From Myxococcota bacterium (lineage in GTDB: Bacteria > Myxococcota_A > UBA9160 > SMWR01), in NCBI GenBank assembly GCA_022447545.1, contig JAKVBI010000004.1, positions 85,643 to 149,642 on the forward strand: DNA of 64,000 nucleotides, in the 5' to 3' direction. Made by a program: the position numbers and the translations under genes. Shown piece by piece: positions 25,934-34,490 of this stretch. A model generated the notes under the pieces. That model saw nothing but the letters and a program-made list of their open reading frames with translations. It was not told the DNA's origin and did no database searches. Position 1 is the stretch's first letter. Each line of letters opens with the position of its first letter.

Positions 25934-26815
25934 ATGACGGAACCGGTCCACGCAGGACTGAACCTCCTCGAACGCAGTCTCCTGAGCGATCGGATCTACT
26001 CCGCCTATCTGCTGGCGGGGCCGGGCGACGCCCCCCGAGAGGCAGCCCGGCAGTTCGTGCGCGGTCTCGTGTGTACCGGAGAATCACCGCGCCCCTGTGA
26101 CGAATGCACGGCATGCCGCCGCTCGACGGATGCGGAACCCCTGGCGCTCGACGGTTCAAAGGGCCCCTACTACCGGCATGTCGGGGACCACTCGGACTTG
26201 TACTGGGTGGAACGAGGAACCGGCGACACGCGGATTCGTATCGATCAGATCCGAGAACTCCAGAACGCGCTCCGCCTGCAACCCGAAGGCGAAGGCCGTC
26301 GGGCCGCAGTGATCGCAGAGGCAGAATGGCTAAACGACGAGGCCCAGAGCGCTCTGCTGCGAATCCTCGAAGAGCCACCCCCGCGCACCTCGTTCGTGCT
26401 GGTGACCACCCACGCAGCCGGATTGCGCGCCACCGTGCGTTCGCGCTGCCAGAAGTTGTCGTTCCAGCCCGAGGAGGTGAACGACCTCAAGGACCCCGAG
26501 CACAGCGAGCTCATCCAACGGCTGCGCGAAGTCGGCCAGGTGAACGTTCCCGGCCTGCTGGACTGGGCCGAGGAATACCGGGGAGCCCGAGCACCCGCCG
26601 CAGCAGGCGTTCAGACGTTGCTGAGGGTGGCCACCTCGATCCTCCACGAGCAGATCTCGACGGCGGTTCGCCAACCCGATGCCGAGGTGGACACAGCCCT
26701 CCAGACCTTCAAAACCCTCCACGACTGTCGGAAAGCACTGGCCCAGAGGAATGCGAACCCGCAAATGGTGGCCGAGCGCGCGCTGTTCGCCCTGCGAGAT
26801 GCGTGGCCGACATGA
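25934..26815 (+). CDS. holB: DNA polymerase III delta' subunit
   Basis: Clamp-loader subunit of the replicative polymerase. About 293 residues with the degenerate P-loop LLAGPGDAPREAA expected for delta', and the zinc module with Cys in GLVCTGE and CDECTACRR. It also has RIDQIRELQNALRLQP, AEWLNDEAQSALLRILEEPP and TVRSRCQKLSF (sensor region). Start at the ATG at 25934; a GTG at 25913 in frame is possible. It leads a three-gene plus-strand series with tatD and an inositol phosphatase. Confidence 0.92.
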   Translation: MTEPVHAGLNLLERSLLSDRIYSAYLLAGPGDAPREAARQFVRGLVCTGESPRPCDECTACRRSTDAEPLALDGSKGPYYRHVGDHSDLYWVERGTGDTRIRIDQIRELQNALRLQPEGEGRRAAVIAEAEWLNDEAQSALLRILEEPPPRTSFVLVTTHAAGLRATVRSRCQKLSFQPEEVNDLKDPEHSELIQRLREVGQVNVPGLLDWAEEYRGARAPAAAGVQTLLRVATSILHEQISTAVRQPDAEVDTALQTFKTLHDCRKALAQRNANPQMVAERALFALRDAWPT

Positions 26816-26843
26816 CCCGACGATGCGAGGCCGCGACACGCTG

Positions 26844-27641
26844 ATGTGGTTCGACAGCCACTGCCACATCAGCGGAGACGCTTTCGATGAGGACCGGTCG
26901 GAGGTTCTCGCCCGAGCTGCGGAAGCGGGTGTCGAAGCCTATCTAGCCGTGGGTTCGGGTTACGGCATTCCACACAATGCCCGGGCCATCGACCTTGCAG
27001 CCAGCCACGAGGCGATCCACGCCGCGGTGGGTGTGCACCCGCACGAGGCCGAAACCCTGGACGACAATGCGAGAAGGGCTCTTTCCGACTGGCTCGACGC
27101 TCCGGACGTCGTCGCCGTGGGCGAGTGTGGGCTCGACTACCACTACATGAACTCGGGCCGCGAAGTGCAGCGAGAAGTCTTCGCGGAACAACTCGGATGG
27201 GCACGAGAGCGAGACCTTCCGGTCTCGATCCACGTTCGAGGCGACGAGCCCGATGCCTTCGGAGAGATGCTGGACATCTGGAACGCCCAGATCCGCGGAC
27301 AGGTGGAGGGGGTCCTGCACTGCTACACGGGAACTCTGGACTTCGCCCTCGAGGCCATCCAAGCGGGTTTCTACATCTCGTTTTCGGGAATCCTCACCTT
27401 CAAACGCGATCGGGGTCTGCGCGACGTTGCTGCAGGCCTTCCCCTGGAGCGCTTGATGGTGGAAACCGATGCCCCGCTGCTGTCTCCCGAGGGAGCTCGG
27501 GGGAAGCGCAACGAACCGGGCCGGGTTACCCGGGTGGGCGAGGTCCTGGCACAGACTCAAGGCATACCGGTCGAGGAAGTGGCTCAGATCACGACCGCCA
27601 ATGCGCGCCGGCTGTTTCGAGTCGAGGCAACAGGGACATGA
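26844..27641 (+). CDS. tatD: TatD family metal-dependent hydrolase
   Basis: TIM-barrel DNase/hydrolase of about 265 residues. Metal ligands are visible in FDSHCH (residues 3-8), GVHPHE, GECGLDYHY, SIHVRG, GVLHCYTG and ETDAPLLSPEG. It begins 28 bases after holB, an arrangement seen in many bacteria. The ATG at 26844 is chosen because it puts the metal motif at the usual position; an ATG at 26823 would add seven residues. The stop overlaps the next start (ATGA). Confidence 0.94.
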   Translation: MWFDSHCHISGDAFDEDRSEVLARAAEAGVEAYLAVGSGYGIPHNARAIDLAASHEAIHAAVGVHPHEAETLDDNARRALSDWLDAPDVVAVGECGLDYHYMNSGREVQREVFAEQLGWARERDLPVSIHVRGDEPDAFGEMLDIWNAQIRGQVEGVLHCYTGTLDFALEAIQAGFYISFSGILTFKRDRGLRDVAAGLPLERLMVETDAPLLSPEGARGKRNEPGRVTRVGEVLAQTQGIPVEEVAQITTANARRLFRVEATGT

Positions 27642-28435
27642 GTGAATTGCATGCCATCGCCGACCTGGCCGAAGAGATGGCTCGAGGGGCGGGGGCCATC
27701 CAACGGGAGCGCTACGAAACGAAGCTGGAGGTCCGCACGAAGAGTGCCGCCATCGACCTGGTCACCGAAGTCGATCAAGCCTGCGAGGCTCTGATCATCG
27801 AGGCCATCGAACGCCATCGACCGGGTGATGCCATCCTCGCGGAAGAGGGGGGTGGACAGGACTTTCCCGAGGCCGAGTGGCGTTGGATCGTCGATCCGTT
27901 GGACGGAACAACCAACTACGCCCATGGATACCCCCGCTTCTGCGTATCCATCGGGATCGAGCATCGAGGCCAGACTGCCATTGGCGTGGTGTACGACCCT
28001 ATCGTGGACGAAATGTATCGCGCCATTCGCGGTGAAGGCGCGCAACGCAACGGAACGCCCATTCACACCTCCAGCGAGTCCGATCTCAGCCGCGCGCTGA
28101 TCGCAACGGGATTCGCCTATGACGTCCGCCGCAGCGAGAACGACAACCTCAACCACTTCGCATCTTTCGTAAAGACGGCGCGAGCTCTTCGACGCGATGG
28201 GAGTGCGGCCCTCGACCTCTGCTACGTGGCTTCCGGACGGTTGGACGGCTTCTGGGAACTCACCCTCCACCCCTGGGACGTCGCAGCCGGCAACCTGATG
28301 GTGGAGGAAGCCGGGGGTCGGGTGAGCGATCTCGCCGGAGGGCCCGCGCTGCGATCCGGTCGAGAGACCGTGGCGAGCAACGGCCCCTTACACGACGCCA
28401 TGCTCGCCTTGCTCGCCACCCCACCAACTAAGTAA
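27638..28435 (+). CDS. inositol monophosphatase family protein
   Basis: Mg-dependent phosphatase of about 265 residues. Family motifs: LAEEGGG, WIVDPLDGTTNYAHG (the DPLDGT metal site) and WDVAAGNLMVEEAGG. Likely acts on inositol-1-phosphate or a related sugar phosphate such as fructose-1,6-bisphosphate. The ATG overlaps the tatD stop, which sets the start. Its stop codon lies within a small inverted repeat (28429-28444). Confidence 0.94.
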   Translation: MSELHAIADLAEEMARGAGAIQRERYETKLEVRTKSAAIDLVTEVDQACEALIIEAIERHRPGDAILAEEGGGQDFPEAEWRWIVDPLDGTTNYAHGYPRFCVSIGIEHRGQTAIGVVYDPIVDEMYRAIRGEGAQRNGTPIHTSSESDLSRALIATGFAYDVRRSENDNLNHFASFVKTARALRRDGSAALDLCYVASGRLDGFWELTLHPWDVAAGNLMVEEAGGRVSDLAGGPALRSGRETVASNGPLHDAMLALLATPPTK

Positions 28436-28446
28436 AAATACTTACG

Positions 28447-28466
28447 AAAAACCGGTATTAGTACCG
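28447..28466 (-). terminator. intrinsic-type terminator for the TetR gene
   Basis: On the minus strand the stem CGGTA/TACCG (loop of four) is followed by G and five T. It lies 8-27 bases past the TetR stop. A second small stem, TAAGTA/TACTTA with loop AAAA (28429-28444), lies next to it at the end of the convergent phosphatase gene. Confidence 0.55.
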
Positions 28467-28473
28467 ACCTTCT

Positions 28474-29130
28474 CTAAAAGGAGAGGTGAATCTCCGTGCC
28501 TTGTGAACTCTCGGGCGAGTGGTTCCAGAGGGCGGCCCAAAAGCGAACGAGCAGGTCGATATGACGTTGCGTGCTCTGGGGCTCCAGGGGTTCGATACCG
28601 AGCAGACGCTTGTGGAGAGGTGCCAGCGTCACGTAACCCAGCATCAGACTGTTGAATGCCATCACCACGCGGGCTGAGAATTCCGCTGCCTCCTCCGCTC
28701 CATCGACTTCAGGGACGGCTTCCAGTAGAACCTGCCCTCTCTCGACCACGGGTTCCAGCCAACGCTCGACAATCAGATCCATCTGTGTGTCACCGGTGAG
28801 AACCGCGTGTTGAATCAGGCGTGCAACGTTCGGTTGTTGAACGGCGTGGTTCATGATTTCGGCAATGAGTTTTTCGGATCGCTCATGCTTGCCGACATCG
28901 AGGACCACCGCCTCCATCATTTCGAGAAACGGATCCAACAATCTCTCGAGCACACACTCATAAAGGTGTTGCTTGCTCTTGAAGTGGTTGTAGAGACTGG
29001 GCTGGCGAACGCCCACACGATCGGCCACATCACCCAGCGAAGTCGCCGCATAGCCACGCTCGGCGAACAGATCCTCGGCAGCATCGAGAACCCGCAGCGC
29101 GGTGGGCTTCTTCGAAGAGGGGGCCGGCAT
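28474..29130 (-). CDS. TetR family transcriptional regulator
   Basis: Repressor-type regulator of 218 residues. The N-terminal helix-turn-helix is LFAERGYAATSLGDVADRVG followed by VRQPSLYNHFKSKQHLY, the standard TetR pattern at residues of about 20-55. The C-terminal ligand domain is helical and gives no ligand clue. ATG at 29128-29130 with GGAG upstream. A short palindrome just before the gene (29141-29154) suggests self-control. The ABC operon lies upstream on the same strand, 199 bases away. Confidence 0.9.
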   Translation of the reverse strand: MPAPSSKKPTALRVLDAAEDLFAERGYAATSLGDVADRVGVRQPSLYNHFKSKQHLYECVLERLLDPFLEMMEAVVLDVGKHERSEKLIAEIMNHAVQQPNVARLIQHAVLTGDTQMDLIVERWLEPVVERGQVLLEAVPEVDGAEEAAEFSARVVMAFNSLMLGYVTLAPLHKRLLGIEPLEPQSTQRHIDLLVRFWAALWNHSPESSQGTEIHLSF

Positions 29131-29140
29131 GCAGCATCTC

Positions 29141-29154
29141 CAAACTCGCGTTTG
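29141..29154. promoter_or_regulatory. candidate operator of the TetR regulator
   Basis: Inverted repeat CAAAC-TCGC-GTTTG, 10 bases before the TetR start codon. TetR proteins commonly repress themselves through such short palindromes. A TATAAG box on the minus strand lies near 29175-29180. Confidence 0.35.
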
Positions 29155-29329
29155 AAATTCAGCGAGTGCGTTTCCTTATACCATGAATGGGGGGGCAAAA
29201 CGCCGTTCTCTCCAAAGCTCTGCCTCACCACCCTCTGGACACGCTGAGTGGTACGGACACCGATCCTGTGCCGATTCAAACACATCCCGGCACCATCCAG
29301 CCCGCGAAGGGAACCCGGCGAGGGATCCT

Positions 29330-30739
29330 TCAGAACGGGTCGGACCCTTCCTCCGGGGGGGCGAGGAAGCGGTTTCTCAGAGCCTCCAGGCTGACGGGAA
29401 CATCGGCGCCGATCTCGGCTGGAACGGAGAAGACGATGGGCCGCGTGGGGTCGAGGGCCACGATCCCGCCCTCGGGGCCGGAACTTCCCAGGGCGACCTC
29501 CCCGAGCAGGAGCCCGGGCTCGGAATCAAGCGCTGGAGCACCATGGACCCGTAGGGTCACTCGGGGGGGAACCAGGCCCAGCCCCTCGAGTTCCCGTTCC
29601 CCCATGCTCTCGGCCAGGATATCCCGAGCCCTCAGGTCGGAGAGAGCCAGAACCACGCCCTCGATTCGTTCGGGCTCCATTTCCACGGTTTCACTGCTCC
29701 ATCCCTCCTCGCCCTTCGTGGCGCGGATCACGACGGATTCGCCGTCTCGAAAAACCAGTTCGAGCTGTGTGGCCGCCTCTGGATCGAAGGACGTAAGACC
29801 GAGGACGCGCAGTTGGTTGGGCCCTGCCGGGAAGCCGTCGAGCGCCTCCGGGGAAACCTCCGAGAAACTGGCCTCGGGCCCCCGCGCGAGGCGAACCCCA
29901 CCGGTCGCGGGACCCACGGTCAGTTCGATGGGAGCCTGGCCCTCTCCGGCGAGGCGTACCGAGAGATCCGGGGTCGCCAGGCCTTCCGCTTGCCGGACCG
30001 ATGGCTCATCGAGGAAGCTCTCGGCCCGCAGCCGCGAGAGTCTCGACAACACTTCGTCCACGGTATTGGAATCTGCGGTGGCGCGGAGCGGTTGCACCAT
30101 CACCCACCCGGCGCCCTCTCGTTGGAGCCTGGCGCGGGTGCCCCCCCAGTTCAACTCGACGCTGTCGATCTCCTCAGGATCGAAGAAGAAGATGCGCTTC
30201 TCGCGCAGATCGTACAGCGATTTGTCGAAGGCATTGACCGCGAAGGAATTGACGAGGTGGACATCATCGGACCCCTCGGTCGAAACATAGGTGTGCTCAC
30301 CGACCGGAGCCCCTGCACCGATCCGCAGAGCGACTTCTTCCGCTCCGTCTACAAATTCGACACGTACCGGGTGAGCGGATTCACCGAGACCATAAACATC
30401 CGGGGGTTGGGGGTCCTCCAGGATCCGCTCGCTGAGCATCCGCTCCAATCCAGATGCCAGAGATTCCACGACGAATGGATCCGCGGCTGCGGAGAGGGGT
30501 CGGGTGAACTCCCACCGTGAGCCATCGGGGCCCTCAGCACGGGCAATCTCGACGGACACACCATCGTTGGTCATCAACTCGATGCCGCCCACATTCGAAG
30601 CCTGGAAACCGGGCAGAATCCTACGGGACGACTCGGCCACTCGCAGGCGCTCGGGTTCTCCTCGAATCTCGTAGAAGTAGACGAAGGCACCCAGCGCACA
30701 TGCAACGAGAAAGAGGATTCCGGTCGTGCGGGGATTCAC
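29330..30739 (-). CDS. DUF4340 domain protein of the GldA/F/G-like ABC operon
   Basis: Membrane-anchored protein of 469 residues. One N-terminal helix (GILFLVACALGAFVYFYEI) is followed by a large extracytoplasmic region made of repeated DUF4340 units (WEFTRPLSAAADPFVVESLASGLERM, GWVMVQPLRATADSNTVDEVLSRL). The GTG start at 30737-30739 follows the GldG-like stop by seven bases. In other genomes DUF4340 genes commonly close ABC operons of this type; the substrate is unknown. Confidence 0.88.
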   Translation of the reverse strand: MNPRTTGILFLVACALGAFVYFYEIRGEPERLRVAESSRRILPGFQASNVGGIELMTNDGVSVEIARAEGPDGSRWEFTRPLSAAADPFVVESLASGLERMLSERILEDPQPPDVYGLGESAHPVRVEFVDGAEEVALRIGAGAPVGEHTYVSTEGSDDVHLVNSFAVNAFDKSLYDLREKRIFFFDPEEIDSVELNWGGTRARLQREGAGWVMVQPLRATADSNTVDEVLSRLSRLRAESFLDEPSVRQAEGLATPDLSVRLAGEGQAPIELTVGPATGGVRLARGPEASFSEVSPEALDGFPAGPNQLRVLGLTSFDPEAATQLELVFRDGESVVIRATKGEEGWSSETVEMEPERIEGVVLALSDLRARDILAESMGERELEGLGLVPPRVTLRVHGAPALDSEPGLLLGEVALGSSGPEGGIVALDPTRPIVFSVPAEIGADVPVSLEALRNRFLAPPEEGSDPF

Positions 30740-30746
30740 GACGAAC

Positions 30747-32369
30747 CTACCCAGCCTGTTGTCGTCGGCGGTTCCACCAGGTTACGACACCCAGGATTGC
30801 GATGGCCTCGGGCAGGACAAACAGGGACAGCGAGCGAATCGTCTGAAACTGCTCGTTGGAGAGCTGAAACCGCGAGGCACGAGCGAGATTGGGACGAATC
30901 GAAATCGACTCCACGTCACCCAGGAGCCAGTTGACCGTGTTCACGAAAAGATCCCGATCCCGGTACGATTCGATGAACTCGTTGTCCGCGAAGTCCGCGT
31001 CACCAAACACGGCGACCCGAGGTTTCGGCGCGTCGGGCGATTCGCCAGATTCGCTCATTTCACCGAGGTTGCCGGCATCGGCACTCGGGGAGAGTACCGG
31101 TGTGCCCACCACGGCAACAGCAATCGGCCCCCCCAGGTCTTCGTCGGCATTAAATTCTGCAGTGCCTTCGGAAAAGAATCGGACCAGGTCTCGCTCGGCC
31201 CAGGACTCCTCGCCCGTGAACACGAGTTCCGTGAAATCGCCCGAGGCGTTGGGGTCGATCCGAACACTGCGCACCATGGAAAACAAGGTGGTTTCCCGCA
31301 GTTCCCGAGTAATCGGGTGTTCAGTGTCGTATCCGCTCGCGAAAGGCGTCGTCGCCCGACCAAACAGGGCAAGACTGCGATCCACGACGACATCCTCGCC
31401 CAGTTCAACCCCCCAATCGCTCACGACTTCAGCCAGATTGCTGTTGGCGCGTGGGTCGATCAGCACGAAAACCGACCCACCGCGTTCCAGATAGCGATCG
31501 ATGGATTCGAGCTCCACACCCAACAAAGGGCGCGTCGCCCCGGCGATGACGAGAACGTCGGCATCTTCTGGAACATCGGGCTTGGAGGCCAGCAGCAGGG
31601 GCTCCACCTGATAGTTCTCGTTGCGCAGGGCCTGGGCGGCGCGCCCATAGCCCTCTTTCTGCTCCGCCGGTTCGCCGTCGATGGGACGCTCGTTGTGACC
31701 CACCAGGAAATAAACCTTCTTCGCATCCGTGCGCGTCAGTTTGACCATGGCGTTGGTGACATTCTGTTCCGTCACCTCGGCCACCTCCACGGACTCCCCG
31801 CCGACGGAGACGACGAGAATGCCAGGAGTGAGCTTTTCCGGGCCGATCCCATATTGCTCGAGCAGGTCCGGACGTGTGGCGGGGTCGGCGAAGACGAGTT
31901 GAAACCTTGGGCTCTCGTACGCGTAGCGATCCAGGAGTTCACGAACGACCGGTGCATCGATGGGGCTGAAGAAGGCCACCGCTTGGACGTCAGTGTCCAG
32001 GTCACCCAGCAGCTTGCGCGATTGGCCCGACAGCGAGTGAATCTTCTGCTCGCTCCAATCGAATCGGACCGAGTGTCGGTTGGCCAGATAGCCAATACCG
32101 CCCAGAATCGCGATGGAAAGAAACGTCGACAACAGTGCGCTCGAGCCGTAACGGCCGGCGCGCCGCCCCTCGGCCGATCGCATCCGAGTTCGGAGCGTCT
32201 CGAAGCTCGAGCCCACGGAGATGGCCAGCAACAACACACCGATGGCGAGGTTTCCACCGATCCAAACCAGGTCGGTTGGCGCTCCGAACAGCGCAAAGGT
32301 GAAGCTCAACAACCCGAAGACGACCCCCACCAGGCCGAGCGCCCCGAGCAGTCCTGCGTAGGCCTTCAC
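30747..32369 (-). CDS. GldG-like ABC-type auxiliary membrane protein
   Basis: About 540 residues. Three N-terminal membrane helices (VKAYAGLLGALGLVGVVFG; LVWIGGNLAIGVLLLAISV; ALLSTFLSIAILGGIGYL) precede an extracytoplasmic ABC_transp_aux domain (QKIHSLSGQSRKLLGDLD, VYFLVGHNERPI, VFVLIDPRANSNLAEVVSDW, VFGDADFADNEF). A C-terminal helix follows (SLFVLPEAIAILGVVTWW). The GTG at 32367-32369 has GGGGAGG six bases upstream, which fixes it. It lies between the permease and the DUF4340 gene. Confidence 0.9.
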   Translation of the reverse strand: MKAYAGLLGALGLVGVVFGLLSFTFALFGAPTDLVWIGGNLAIGVLLLAISVGSSFETLRTRMRSAEGRRAGRYGSSALLSTFLSIAILGGIGYLANRHSVRFDWSEQKIHSLSGQSRKLLGDLDTDVQAVAFFSPIDAPVVRELLDRYAYESPRFQLVFADPATRPDLLEQYGIGPEKLTPGILVVSVGGESVEVAEVTEQNVTNAMVKLTRTDAKKVYFLVGHNERPIDGEPAEQKEGYGRAAQALRNENYQVEPLLLASKPDVPEDADVLVIAGATRPLLGVELESIDRYLERGGSVFVLIDPRANSNLAEVVSDWGVELGEDVVVDRSLALFGRATTPFASGYDTEHPITRELRETTLFSMVRSVRIDPNASGDFTELVFTGEESWAERDLVRFFSEGTAEFNADEDLGGPIAVAVVGTPVLSPSADAGNLGEMSESGESPDAPKPRVAVFGDADFADNEFIESYRDRDLFVNTVNWLLGDVESISIRPNLARASRFQLSNEQFQTIRSLSLFVLPEAIAILGVVTWWNRRRQQAG

Positions 32370-32406
32370 CGCAAGCCTCCCCTGGCAAAGCGAAAGCGAG
32401 AACTCG

Positions 32407-33192
32407 CTAGCGCCATCGCGACGACTCCACGGCAGCCTTGGTGAGCAGAGCAAAGGTTCCAATCACGACCGCGTAGTAGACCAGATCCGACGTCTCCACG
32501 AGACCGCGCAGAAGCCGTTCGACGTGTGCATTGGCGGACAGATATCGGAAAAAATCGCCCACCCAGGACGCACCCGCTGCCACCCCCAGGTCCGACATCG
32601 CCGGCAGAAGCAACATGACAAGCATCAACACCAGTGCGATGAGGAAGGCAACGATTTGGCTACGAGTCAGCGATGACGCAAAGGCGCCCATGGCCGTATA
32701 GACCCAGCCTGTGAGCAACAGTCCCAGCAAACCGGACAGTGTCCGCCCGACTTCGGGATCGCCGTAGACGAAGAGGATGCCAGGGAACAAGCCGACGATG
32801 CCCGTCAGAATGGCCACGAAGGTGGCCCCACCGATGAACTTCCCAAGCACGATGTCCCACGCGGTCAGTGGGCTCGTAAGCAACAACTCCTCGGTGCCGT
32901 TTGCCTTTTCCGAGGCGAACAACCCCATGGTGATGGCGGGAATGAGGAACATCAGAACCACGGACATAGAGCCGTAGAACTCGGTGATGAGATGATCGTT
33001 GAGATTCATCATCTCCAATTGATCGAATGCCTGGAACTGCTGGAGGCGCAGCAGCATGTCGTTGAACCATGCGACGTTCAAGATAAAGAACACTCCGGCC
33101 AAGACGGAGAAGAGGCTCAATACGGCATAGGCGACCGGAGAGACGAACAAAGAGCGCAACTCCCGCCCTGCGACGTCAGTAACGTGCCTCAC
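32407..33192 (-). CDS. ABC-2 type permease (GldF-like)
   Basis: A 261-residue integral membrane protein with about six helices (AVLSLFSVLAGVFFILNVAW, SVVLMFLIPAITMGLFASE, FVAILTGIVGLFPGILFVYG and others). The SEKANGTEELLLTSPL loop is typical of ABC-2 exporters of the GldF/NatB/CcmB-like group. A GTG start overlaps the ATPase stop (GTGA), so the two are translated together. Confidence 0.92.
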   Translation of the reverse strand: MRHVTDVAGRELRSLFVSPVAYAVLSLFSVLAGVFFILNVAWFNDMLLRLQQFQAFDQLEMMNLNDHLITEFYGSMSVVLMFLIPAITMGLFASEKANGTEELLLTSPLTAWDIVLGKFIGGATFVAILTGIVGLFPGILFVYGDPEVGRTLSGLLGLLLTGWVYTAMGAFASSLTRSQIVAFLIALVLMLVMLLLPAMSDLGVAAGASWVGDFFRYLSANAHVERLLRGLVETSDLVYYAVVIGTFALLTKAAVESSRWR

Positions 33193-33941
33193 GCTCGCTC
33201 CTCCCGGGCCGACGAACGGCCCATGGTCTCGCGTACGAACAATTCCTCGAGGCTTTGACCTTCCGCCGTCAACTCACTCAGAGGGGCGTCCACGACCTTG
33301 CATCCCTGATGAATGAGGATGACCCGGCGGCAGATCGCCTCGACTTCGGCCAGGATGTGGGTGGAGAGAATCACCGTTTGTTGGGTCTCGCCCTTGGCAG
33401 GTGCCGCGAGCTCGGCGATCAATTCGCGAATCTCCTGAATCTGCAGGGGATCGAGCCCAGCCGTGGGCTCGTCCAGAATCAGAACGGGGGGTTCGTGAAC
33501 GATGGCCTGGGCCAGCCCGACACGCTGACGATAGCCCTTGGACAATGTCCCGATCACACGGTTGCGAACGTCGACCAGACCGCAGCGCTCGAGCGAGCGC
33601 TCAACGGCCTGTCGGCGCTCCCCTCGCGACACATCTTTGATCTTTGCCACGTAGGACAGATACGACTTCACCGACATTTCAGGATAGAGGGGAGGCGATT
33701 CGGGCAGGTACCCAACGCAGCGCCGCGCCTCGATGGGATCGTTGAAGATGTCGAAGCCCGCGATGCTGGCTGTACCCTCACTGGGGGGTAGGAATCCCGT
33801 GAGCATCCGCATGGTGGTGGTCTTCCCCGCGCCGTTCGGACCGAGGAACCCAACCACCTCGCCGCGCTCCAACGAAAAATCGACCCCATCCACGGCAAGC
33901 ATGTCGCCGTAGCGTTTCGAAAGCTGGCGGGCCTCGATCAT
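33189..33941 (-). CDS. ABC transporter ATP-binding protein (GldA-like)
   Basis: ATPase of the exporter, 250 residues. Walker A is GPNGAGKTT, the Q-loop region is GYLPESPPLYPEMSVKSYL, the signature is LSKGYRQRVGLAQAIVHEP, Walker B is LILDEPTAGLDP and the switch is ILSTHI. The ATG at 33939-33941 fits the family N-terminus (MIEARQLSKRYG). It leads the ATPase-permease-GldG-DUF4340 operon, driven by a candidate promoter at 34144-34171. Confidence 0.93.
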   Translation of the reverse strand: MIEARQLSKRYGDMLAVDGVDFSLERGEVVGFLGPNGAGKTTTMRMLTGFLPPSEGTASIAGFDIFNDPIEARRCVGYLPESPPLYPEMSVKSYLSYVAKIKDVSRGERRQAVERSLERCGLVDVRNRVIGTLSKGYRQRVGLAQAIVHEPPVLILDEPTAGLDPLQIQEIRELIAELAAPAKGETQQTVILSTHILAEVEAICRRVILIHQGCKVVDAPLSELTAEGQSLEELFVRETMGRSSAREERA

Positions 33942-34143
33942 CGCCGCCCCGCCATTCGCCGAACGTCGGCCGTCCACAGCAGCAGGCCATTCCAACCTGA
34001 TTGAAAAGCGCCGTTGGCACTCGACCTCACGCGAACCCACCCCTCGAAAATGCGCCCGACCGCTCCGGCGCCACGGTGCCGTATCTTTGCGCTCCGCGGT
34101 ACTGCACTCCGCGAAACGCCCGACCCGCGGTTCCGAAGCGCGA

Positions 34144-34171
34144 AGTCTAAACGCCCCCCAAAACGCGTCAA
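34144..34171 (-). promoter_or_regulatory. predicted sigma-70 promoter for the ABC exporter operon
   Basis: On the minus strand TTGACG (34166-34171), a 16-base spacer and TAGACT (34144-34149). It lies about 200 bases before the ATPase start. Confidence 0.4.
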
Positions 34172-34217
34172 GCCCGACCCCGCGGCAATCCACGGGCTGG
34201 GCTAGGCTCTTCGTAGG

Positions 34218-34490
34218 ATGACGGCATCGAACACACTCCTCCTGGTGATCACTGCAACGTGGCTCTGGGGGATCCCCATGGGCGCGTCCAGCGAACCCGC
34301 GACGATGTCGAGCAGCGCCCCTGGACTGGAACGGACTGAGGCCGTAACTGAGAAGCGGAGGTGGTTCTGCACCACGACCCGCTGTAGTGGCGCGTCCGGT
34401 GGCACCCCCTTGAGCCAGGCCGCGAGCTTTGGCGGTGCCGTTCTCGCGGTGATTTGGCTGGCCCGTCGCACGCCCACCAAGACGCGCTGA
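34218..34490 (+). CDS. tiny exported protein with C-terminal sorting-like tail
   Basis: A 90-residue frame with coding-like third-position GC. The N-terminal hydrophobic segment (LLLVITATWLWGIPMGAS) looks like a signal peptide. A short Ser/Thr-rich middle follows. The C-terminus has Cys-rich CTTTRCSGASGG, a hydrophobic stretch (ASFGGAVLAVIWLA) and a final RR-basic end. This layout resembles MYXO-CTERM-like sorting signals, but no mature domain exists. No clear ribosome binding site. It overlaps the start region of the glycosyltransferase, so it may be non-coding. Confidence 0.45.
   Translation: MTASNTLLLVITATWLWGIPMGASSEPATMSSSAPGLERTEAVTEKRRWFCTTTRCSGASGGTPLSQAASFGGAVLAVIWLARRTPTKTR

Noticed and set aside
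30726-32444. Plus-strand open frame opposite the GldG-like gene
   Set aside because: Antisense shadow; the minus-strand protein has recognisable domains, a good ribosome binding site and operon context.
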